Part shown: one piece after another, positions 56,485 to 64,000 of the stretch
Layout of the letters: each line of letters starts with the position of its first letter
How positions within the stretch are numbered: the stretch's first letter is position 1
Assembly: GCA_023627715.1 (NCBI GenBank)
Contig: JAMAHW010000043.1
Span: forward strand, 124,001 to 188,000
Origin: Periconia sp. R9002
Taxonomy: Eukaryota > Ascomycota > Dothideomycetes > Pleosporales > Periconiaceae
Direction of reading: 5' to 3'
Length of the DNA: 64,000 nucleotides
The notes under the pieces: model-generated
The model's input: only the letters and a program-made list of their open reading frames with translations
Told to the model about the DNA's origin: nothing
Databases searched by the model: none
Translations under genes and position numbers: made by a program

Positions 56485-57389
56485 GTTCGACCAAGCATGC
56501 CGCGGCCAATGCCCCACAGTGTCCGGAAGTCTGGCGAACGTTCCCAAAAGATGGAGCCTTTGAGATCTTTCTGTCTAGGAACACCAAATAGCTCGTCCTC
56601 CCTCGTCCTCCGAATTCATTCACTCCCATCAGCTTCTCACTACGACAGCAATTGCGCTGCGACACCGTCATCCTTTCTCCGCAAAGGATAGTTCTTGGAA
56701 GCAGCAATAACCGCAACTTGCAGCTGCGACACCGGCATCTCTCCTCTATTTTCGAAGAGATAGCCATTGGAAGCAGAATGGACACGGCATGTTCCCCGAT
56801 AGCGATAAACGCGACACCTTTTCTTGGATCCCTCCGGTCACCTACCTTTATTTCTATTCCCTTCGGGGCGGTACAAAATTTGTACGAGAAATCTTGGTCG
56901 ATTGTATTGTTTATTGACGGGTTGCTGGATTGGGCGAGACGGTGACGGCATGGCGACTTTCGTAGTAGATGGAATGGCGGGATTTGTCTTCTTCTTTCTG
57001 TGGAGCAATTATCTAATGACTTGGTACTTGTTGCCGGACATGCATTTCTCTCTTATAAAATCACCTTTTTACGTTTCTTTTGATTAGGAATAATTTATGA
57101 ACATGTCTACCAGAAGCGAAGGTTAGAGACAGGAAGCATGTGCACGATAATGAGTACGTTGATATCCATGCCTCTGGGCTGGTGTGATTGTGATTGGTGG
57201 TACGGCAGAACGAATTAAAAAGAAAAAAACCGGTTGATCGGATGGGAGCATTTTGTGAGACATATGATGTTAGACTGTCGGGGGACGAAGAGGCGGAGTG
57301 GGGTCTCCACAGCCGTGCATTGAGTTTAATAAACCTACATATAATACAAACTATGGTACGGTCGTTGGAAACGATGGTTAAGATCAGAT
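56485..57389. other. Convergent 3' region with duplicated hairpin element
   Basis: 0.9 kb between the orphan gene (+) and COX15 (-). It contains a 67-bp-spaced duplication at 56656-56790, each copy with a small hairpin. No gene seen. Confidence 0.5.
56656..56790 (+). repeat. Two-copy imperfect repeat, each with a hairpin
   Basis: GCTGCGACACCG opens both units (56656 and 56723). Then a stem: ATCCTTT/AAAGGAT (56670-56676 with 56683-56689) in unit 1, and ATCTCT/AGAGAT (56737-56742 with 56756-56761) in unit 2. TTGGAAGCAG closes both. A third GCGACACC occurs near 56811. Confidence 0.55.
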
Positions 57390-58967
57390 CTACTGGCTTT
57401 TGGAAGCCTCAATGCGCGAGCGAAGAGTTTGCGTGGGGGCTCTAGGAGGGTGAGGATACTTCTTCAGAAGCTCTCGCAAAACGGCGGCGCGAGGCATAGA
57501 AATTCTGCTGTAGAGCACAGCAGCACCGGTAAGCAGAGCCAAAGCACCAGCTTGATGAGCAGAGGCCAACCAGGTGGGAACCATGTAAATAAGAGTGAAG
57601 AACCCCAGCGTGACCTGCAACGACACGAGGTGTACGAGACCGAGTACACCCTTCTTCGCGTCTGCGGGCAGTTTAGAGCGAACCGCACCGGAAAAGCGGG
57701 TATAGGCAAACAGCGATAGGACAGCAGTAAAAGTAGTAGTAGCCAAGATGCGGTGGTCGAGTTGGACAAGTGAGGGGTTTTCGAGCATGTTGCGCCACCA
57801 TAGATCAGACTGATCGGGGACGTGGCTGTAAAAGGGGTCGAAAAGCTCTTTCTTGGGGGGAGTAAGACCCAAGCCCATCCATGGAAACTCGTTATAAATA
57901 AGACCGGCATCTAGACCGGCAACCAGAGCACCGGACATGGCCGTGGTAAAGATGAGCAGAGCCAGGGCGACGACTGAGCCGCGGAAAATGCGGAGGGTGG
58001 GATGACGGAGGGCATGGATCTTCTCAGCGGCTTTGGTTGGGTCAGCGCGGATGCGGTGGTCTTTCAAGATGCCAAGTCCAGTGAGGAGCATAGAACAGTA
58101 AACAGCAAATGCAGCGCCCAGATGAGCAGTCAAACGATACTGGCTCACACGAGGATGGCTACCGGGGTTGAACAGGTCATCTTTCAAACCACTCTTGACC
58201 ATCCACCAGCCAATGAAGCCCTGGAAAGCAATCATGGAGCAGATACCAATCAGTTTTTGGCTCATCGATATAGAGATCTTTTTGCGAGCAACCAAATAGA
58301 TAGTGGGAAGGACAAATGTAATTCCAATCACTCTGCCCCAAAGGCGATGGGCCCATTCCATGAAGTAGATTTGCTTGAATTCGGAGAGGGTCATGGTTGA
58401 GTTGAGCATTTTGAACTCCGGGGAGGATTTGTATTTTTCGAATTCCGACTCCCATGCCTGCTGGCTCGAAGGCCACAGTGATCCGGTAACAGGACGCCAT
58501 TCTGTAATGCTTAGGCTGAAATTAGAGTCAGCGGTGTCTTCATGGACACGGAAAAAGTGAGAATACCCAGACTCGGTGAGACGTGTGAGACCACCAAAAA
58601 TGACAATGCCAAACACACTTGCCGCACTTCCCAATAACCAGTAGGCGACCCACTTTGGGTTCCTCTCAGCCCACTCTCTCGTCTTAGCGCCAGTATCTTC
58701 GGCTTTGGTATTCACAGGAGAGGCGGCGGTGGCAGCTTGAAGCGGCTGTGTGGATGCCCATCGCACAGACTGAAGCACGGATGGATGGCGTATAGGAAAC
58801 GGCTTTCCTGCTGGAGCTGCTGGAGCGGAGAGGACGAGGCGAGAAGACGTCGGTTTAGTGCCGATAGAGGCGTAGGATCGAGTGCATGGCCGGCACACAA
58901 ACAACCGTCGGGAGAGCCGGGGAGCGGCCGTTCGCAGCTGAGGAAACGCCTGGAAGACGGATGCCAT
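57390..58967 (-). CDS. COX15: Heme A synthase COX15, mitochondrial
   Basis: Intronless, 525 residues from the Met at 58967. The first ~70 residues are Arg/Ser/Ala-rich (MASVFQAFPQLRTAAPRLSR), a mitochondrial transit peptide. The frame stays open 168 bp further upstream, but the transit peptide start is the better choice. The inner-membrane part has eight spans in two four-helix halves with paired heme-ligand histidines: EWAHRLWGRVIG and LTAHLGAAF in the first half, QLDHRILATT and SAHQAGALALL in the second. GGLTRLTESG near the start of the first half is a family hallmark. The enzyme oxidises the C8 methyl of heme O to make heme A for cytochrome c oxidase. It shares a 0.66-kb divergent promoter region with the BTB gene. 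Confidence 0.95.
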   Translation of the reverse strand: MASVFQAFPQLRTAAPRLSRRLFVCRPCTRSYASIGTKPTSSRLVLSAPAAPAGKPFPIRHPSVLQSVRWASTQPLQAATAASPVNTKAEDTGAKTREWAERNPKWVAYWLLGSAASVFGIVIFGGLTRLTESGYSHFFRVHEDTADSNFSLSITEWRPVTGSLWPSSQQAWESEFEKYKSSPEFKMLNSTMTLSEFKQIYFMEWAHRLWGRVIGITFVLPTIYLVARKKISISMSQKLIGICSMIAFQGFIGWWMVKSGLKDDLFNPGSHPRVSQYRLTAHLGAAFAVYCSMLLTGLGILKDHRIRADPTKAAEKIHALRHPTLRIFRGSVVALALLIFTTAMSGALVAGLDAGLIYNEFPWMGLGLTPPKKELFDPFYSHVPDQSDLWWRNMLENPSLVQLDHRILATTTFTAVLSLFAYTRFSGAVRSKLPADAKKGVLGLVHLVSLQVTLGFFTLIYMVPTWLASAHQAGALALLTGAAVLYSRISMPRAAVLRELLKKYPHPPRAPTQTLRSRIEASKSQ

Positions 58968-59628
58968 CAGTGCAGATGCAATTGAGGGGGGAATGAGTGA
59001 CGGGCCAGGGATATTCACGTATAAAACCAAGGCGCAGGGTGGAAAGAGGGGATGTCGTCCGTCGTCGACGATGGCTAGAAAATGGTGCCGAGCTTTTGCC
59101 GGGGTGGTTCGACATGGACGCACGTGCGGCATCATTCCCAGTACAGTAGCACGGGACGCGCGCTAGTGGATTAGATAAGAAACCTTAACGGCATCACCTG
59201 CGACGATCTTTCGTGTACGCATGGCTGGCACACTGCACATGATGAGCCCGCAATGACGCTCGACGAGCAATCTCTTCTCTTCCCCTCTTCAGTGACTAGT
59301 TATTAATCTCATCCTTTTCTCTCCTACTTGTTCCTGGAATTCCATTCTGCCGTCCCTCTCCACCCTCGATGGGCCTGTGAACGAAGTCGGCCTAATTATA
59401 TGTACATACACCCACTCTCACCCTCACCCGCTATAGCTGCCAGTTTGTTTGCTACGTGTCGAAGCCTCCCACCACGTGCTCTCGTCCCAAGCCCTGTCAC
59501 TAAACCGTTGCATCGACACACGGCCTGACCACATGCGACATCTGTTTCCTTCGCCGCTGTGTACATAGGTACATCCATACTCAGCCTCCCCTCATGCCCC
59601 TCCGCTCGTCTATCTCTTCCGGCTGTCG
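58968..59628. other. Divergent promoter region of COX15 and the BTB gene
   Basis: 0.66 kb; pyrimidine-rich on the + strand towards 59628. No additional gene seen. Confidence 0.5.
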
Positions 59629-62584
59629 ATGATCATGTCTCGCTCGGCCTCTCCCGACGGGCACGAGAACCCCAGTCGTGACCCTGTGTCACCGTCTGTT
59701 GGCAACTCGGGCTTCCACGACAGTGCTATCGAGAACAGTGCTTGGACTCCCACTTCTGACGACCCTTCCCGCCAATCCTCCACCGTCCCTGTTCGCCTGT
59801 CGCTGTTCTCTCCCCATGTGCCCGCCTCACAGTCCGACGATCCCACTCAACATGATCCCGACGTGACATGCTCCAACTCATCACGCCCGCTGCAAACCCT
59901 CGCCAGCGTCGCCAGCATGAAGCGAAACTCACGCCTGAAGGTCTCTGACGAACAACCTTCGCCCAGCGCCCAGTTCGCCCGTCGCATTCCCAGCGCTCAA
60001 AAAGACGCCGATGACCCCACCACGCCTCCGGACAGCGCTCGAGATAGAGAATACCAGGGCCGCGAATATACCACTCTCACCGCTCTTAGTCGTCTTTTCG
60101 CCGGCGATGCCACGATGATGAACACCCGCACACCTTCCTACAATCAAGCAACTGGGCCTCTATATGTGCGGGGTAAGTGTAATCGCCCATGGCTAGAGGA
60201 ACCGTAAATACTAACAAGATCCAGCATCCAGCGAATCTATACCCCTTCCAGACCATCTCTACACCCGGGGTCTCCTTGAAGGCCGCCATTCCGACATTAC
60301 CATTATTGCATTCGGCCAAAGATACAATCTCCACCGTCTGATCCTCGACCGCGCGCCATTCTTTACAACCGCCCTATCTGAGCCGTGGCTCGAGAGTCAC
60401 GCCAAGGAGGTCCCCTTGTACCCGGAAGACATCGATTCCAGCATCACCAAGCCAGCCTTTGAGCTTGCTATCAAGAAGCTATACGGCGTTGATATATCCA
60501 AAGAGTGTGACGCAGAAGCCATTGGACTTTTTGCTACTGGATGCTGGTTGGAGATGCAGGACCTGATTGATGCGTCGATCGCTTCCATTCTTCGCCAAAT
60601 GTCTCCCTACCTTCTTGCCCCGTTGATTCGTTTAGTCACCGCCAACTACTATGGTCGTTCGGGAGATCGTATCCTTGAGTCGGCCAAAGCAATGTTGAGC
60701 CGCAACGGTTGGGAAATGCCTCTCAAATATTGGGATGGTATGCCGGGCGACGTGATTAGAGAAATGGTCGCTTCAGATGGCTTCTACGTGGACAGTGAGT
60801 GGGATCGCTGGGTGCTTTCCAAACGTCTTCTAGACCGCCGGTTGCGGCAGGCCGCTATCGAGGCTGGTTTGATCCAACGTGGCCAGCGACCCATGCCGAA
60901 AGCACCCAATTCGCAGTCACTGATGGCGGTTCGATTTGATGGAATTCATCGGCAAACCGCAATGGCCATGCAGCAGTCGGCTTCAGATGCACAAAGCAAC
61001 TGGCTTGCGTTGTACACAAATCCGGACATTGAACGCATCCTGGTCCTGTTGGACGAGGGCATTCATTATATTCACATGGATTATGAGCAACTTGAATATA
61101 TCAGGAATGCCCGTGACATTTTTGGCTTCCCTGTCATGCCGGACAAGGTCATATCTAATGCCTTATGGCAACAACTTGCTCTGCGTCAAAAAGTGCTCAA
61201 CGCCGACGATTCATCACAAGAGCTCGGCGTCTGTAAGAATCCTCCAGAACCCACCACCGTTAATGTGGGCACGAAGACGGAAGGGACTGCACCAAAGGGA
61301 AAGCAGAAGGTTGGTTCACAGACCCCAGAAGACGAGAAAGAGATGGGACACGGACCAGGAGTACAAACCGATGGCTGGAGCGCGAATGGCAAACCCCGAA
61401 AGTTCTGGATTCCAAGTTCTGACTGCAATATTGTTCTTGGGAATGGTGCTGATCCTGTCATCACCACCTCGAGCACCTTCCAACGCCACGCCGCCCGCCT
61501 TTCAGCTACACTGCAGCCTGAAGACGCCCAGTGGGCAACCGACTTTGCATCTTCACCTGCAACGATGGCCAATCCCAACACGAAAACTGATTCGGTCAGG
61601 CCTATGTCCGCCGGGGGAAGCAATGCCGGCCAGCCAAAGCCCATATCCTATACCGAATTTCCCCCCTTTCGCTTCTCGGCAGAGTTCCCTAATCCGCGTT
61701 TCTTGAAAGAGAAGAAAAGAGTGTATTCGCGGACTGTCTCGTACGCTGGTTCTTTGTGGAACATTTACATCCAAAAAGTGCGGTCGGCGAAGAATGTCCA
61801 ACTAGGCGTTTACCTTCACCGGGCCAAGGAACGAGACACCGACGAAGCGAACCAGGGCAACAGTCTGAGCCAGCAGAACACGGGGTCGGTGGATGAGCGT
61901 ATTGGACAACTTGAGCGAGAGATGATCATGCGCAGTGAACGGCGAGATCGTAGGAGAAGCAGCCGTACCCCAATTGATCAAATAGAAGACGATACAAACG
62001 GCAGCGGAAGCGATGGAGAGCCCGTTTCGAGTAGGGCACGATCACGACTGTCAGGAAGCACGTTAGTGAGCCGCACAAGTGGAACGATCCCCCGTTTGGG
62101 CACAGTCCGCGACGGCATCCCCTTCCAATTCCCTCCCATCGTGTCCCCTCCTAGCGGTAATGAGGGTGATGGTAACAGCGATTCTCCATTCTTCCCTCCC
62201 TCCGGGGACGCCGCTTCTGACGATGAGTTTGAAGAGTCGGATGCCGAAGATGAGCCTGCATCGGCCTATCCCAACCCGTCCCTTTCCGCTCAGCGCAAGA
62301 TGCGGGCGGCTGTATCTACCCTACCTTCCTACGTCGACGCCCGCCCTACCATTAAAACGTACTTCAAAATATACAGCCCCTCCAAAGGTGGCCGCATGTT
62401 GAGCATCTACGAAAGCGCCCCGGATCGCTTCAACTTCAGCCAGAGCTGGGGATGGAAGAGCAGCACCCTGATGTTGGATGAAGGCGCCCTCACTGGCGGA
62501 TCTGACGACGGTCCTGCGGAAGGCCTGCCCGGCAAGAAGGGCGACGGCAAGCTGCGCTTTATGGTCGTTATTGGCAATCTGTAG
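59629..62584 (+). CDS. BTB/POZ domain protein
   Basis: Exons 59629-60172 and 60225-62584 with a 52-nt intron (GTAAGT, TACTAAC branch, CCAG) give 967 residues. The first ~180 are Ser/Pro-rich and disordered. A BTB/POZ domain follows at ~193-310 (LLEGRHSDITIIAFGQRYNL; HRLILDRAPFFTTAL; FELAIKKLYG), a dimerisation fold often used as a Cullin-3 adaptor. Downstream helices (SPYLLAPLIRLVTANYYG, WEMPLKYWDGMPGDVIREMV) resemble the BACK-like region of germ-cell-less type BTB proteins. The middle has a low-complexity linker. A conserved-looking part at ~650-740 (FPPFRFSAEFPNPRFL; SYAGSLWNIYIQKV) and another at the end (IKTYFKIYSPSKGGRMLSIY) recall a split C-terminal substrate-binding module. No targeting peptide is seen. 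Function as ubiquitin-ligase adaptor is inference. Confidence 0.85.
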
Positions 62585-64000
62585 AAATCTATCAATTTCA
62601 GAAGAGTCAGGCGTCATGACATGCCGTGTAAGTATTTGGGCTACGACGTCAAAACTACATGGGGTTCCATGTTCTTTTGCCATTATTATTAAATATCACC
62701 GGGGAGCAAACGGTTTACATTGTCGTGGTTCTTCGTATAGATATCCAAGTTTTTTTTTCCGGGGGGATGGCGGCTCCTTGTCAATGAACAAATCTTGTTA
62801 GTCTCAAGTCAGATGTTCACGCAATGATAATAACAGCAGGTCGCGCTTTTGACGAAAAGCCGTCCATGGATGTAAGCGATGTGAAGTGTACATGAAATAC
62901 TCTCCCAGTATTCTCCTTCCTAATCAAACTGTAAATCATAGGGGAAAAAAGGTGGTTCTAGGCGGTGTGCATATGTAGAATGGCAGGTATGCGTTGTAAT
63001 TGCAGGCTATTTTGGCAACAGGGTATTGATATCTGCCTAATTAGGCATGTACAAAGACAATACACAGAGGAAGTTGATAGGAGAATAGTATATCCATATG
63101 CGAGCTGTGTTTTTGGGCTCCTGTATCGATTGTCAATCATTTGATTGGCTTCTCAACACCTACTAGGTACCTAGGTACGTTTCTTCGGAAGAAGGCGGGA
63201 GTACCTTGGTAAAGAGGGGTTATCACGTGGAGGGTGCTAGCGAGCCTGGCGTCCACTAAAAGATGCATAAATAGGCGTAATGACGCCTTCTTCTTCCGGC
63301 GTCATCGTCATGAGCCTGCCTCTTTGGCCGCCCTCCAGTAATTTTCCATTAGGACGTTCTCCATATGTACATATGTACATCGCGTTACAAGTAGGAGGCG
63401 GTGCAGAGGCAGGCTAGGATTGGCGATGGCCTCCTCCTGTACCCTGCCATACCTTCCGGGCGCGGCTGCCTGGAAAGCAAGCGTGAAAGAGAAGCGCGCT
63501 GCTTGTAAGTATGTACTCTTCAGCTTCTTACACCACATCGCTCACTCGTCCAGGTCAACCAGATGCCCGATACGCCTGAAGAAGCGCAGACTTCGTTCCA
63601 TCTCGCTATTGGCCACCCTACTCACGGTATGCTTGAGGCGTACGGTCCGCGTCGTCTCCATCACAGTCCGAGTCGTCTCGACTACAGCCAGGTCTCCGAT
63701 GCCCGCGCCGACTATCTCCATGCAGCCATTTACACAAACACTGCCATCGACCTTGTTCGGTTCGCAGAAGGTGAACTGGGCCTGTTGTTGAAGCGGCCGA
63801 AGAAATACGCCGGATCCAGCACAATCTACCGGGTCCGACGATCGAGAGTCGGCTACGTCCTTCTTCTCCGCCCACGCCTCGGAAGGGGAAGTAGAAGTGG
63901 AAGAGAGCAATAAGCGACATAGATATTTCACCACTATGTTAAAGACCTCGCTTGCTATACTAGAACCAAAACCCAAGTGCAGCCTACTCTATCTCGGCAA
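62585..64000. other. Right-end region with weak ORFs
   Basis: The first 0.75 kb is 3' flank of the BTB gene. A TAGGTACCTAGGTACG palindromic cluster lies near 63165-63179 and an ATGTACATATGTACAT palindrome near 63364-63380. A low-confidence ORF follows at 63563. Confidence 0.4.
63563..63913 (+). CDS. Uncertain ORF, possible gene at the right edge
   Basis: A 116-codon ORF with protein-like composition in its first 80 residues (EEAQTSFHLAIGHPTHGMLE; DYLHAAIYTNTAIDLVRFAEG), ending in an Arg-rich stretch. Just upstream, an ATG at 63426 opens a short exon-like frame (MASSCTLPYLPGAAAWK) followed by GTAAGTATGT and a TCCAG acceptor at about 63554. However, splicing there does not lead into this frame. 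An overlapping 144-codon ORF runs on the opposite strand. I assign no function. Confidence 0.25.
   Translation: MPDTPEEAQTSFHLAIGHPTHGMLEAYGPRRLHHSPSRLDYSQVSDARADYLHAAIYTNTAIDLVRFAEGELGLLLKRPKKYAGSSTIYRVRRSRVGYVLLLRPRLGRGSRSGREQ

Noticed and set aside
63426..63560. Possible amidase-like first exon (AAAWKASVKEKRAA)
   Set aside because: Weak resemblance only; no downstream frame continues with amidase motifs after either donor choice.

Overview
This window looks like chromosomal DNA of a filamentous ascomycete (Pezizomycotina). Genes are mostly split by short GT-AG introns of about 47-135 nt, with branch-point-like CTAAC/CTGAC motifs. The gene content is typical: a Zn(II)2Cys6 regulator, tannase/feruloyl-esterase family enzymes, a GH26-type hydrolase, a fungal-lectin-like protein, an HMT1-type ABC transporter and a microsomal P450. 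Intergenic stretches are long and rich in pyrimidine tracts and microsatellites. Two introns of one gene are near-copies of each other, which resembles the introner-like elements described in Dothideomycetes. I therefore favour that class, but this is inference.

Layout. 1-801 (-): N-terminus of a Zn2Cys6 transcription factor cut by the left edge. 2448-4066 (+): secreted tannase/feruloyl esterase. 4393-5720 (-): mitochondrial branched-chain 2-oxoacid dehydrogenase E1 beta, divergent from 6585-9230 (+), a CNNM/MAM3-type DUF21-CBS membrane protein. Introns 4 and 5 of that gene carry the same repeat, and three more copies follow the stop codon. 11433-12605 (+): GH26-like hydrolase. 13544-15244 (-): second tannase-family esterase. 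17543-19495 (+): type II membrane protein with a lectin-like propeller. 19.5-27 kb is gene-sparse. 27047-27400 (+): small Cys-rich conserved-looking protein. 30758-35999 (-): 1,713-residue mucin-like surface protein. 37143-37763 (+): LAMTOR1/Meh1-like lipid-anchored TORC1 scaffold. 38415-39913 (-): nuclear-looking Cys-rich protein. 39.9-44.6 kb is gene-free. 44576-47254 (+): HMT1-type ABC transporter. 49248-51000 (+): cytochrome P450. 51809-53092 (+): unknown membrane protein. 55124-56484 (+): orphan protein. 57390-58967 (-): COX15 heme A synthase, divergent from 59629-62584 (+), a BTB/POZ protein. A weak ORF lies near the right edge.

How they fit together. The left 19 kb is enriched in secreted proteins acting on plant or surface polymers (two esterases, GH26, lectin-like protein), with a pathway-type regulator facing the first esterase. 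The rest is a mix of housekeeping genes (E1 beta, COX15, LAMTOR1) and accessory genes. No rRNA, tRNA, CRISPR array or intact transposon was recognised.

The most interesting signal is the five-copy introner-like family at 7.67-9.68 kb. Next come several perfect inverted repeats, including a 43-bp palindromic insert flanked by 8-bp direct repeats at about 15.74 kb. Exon joins were deduced by eye from splice sites and reading-frame continuity, without transcript data.
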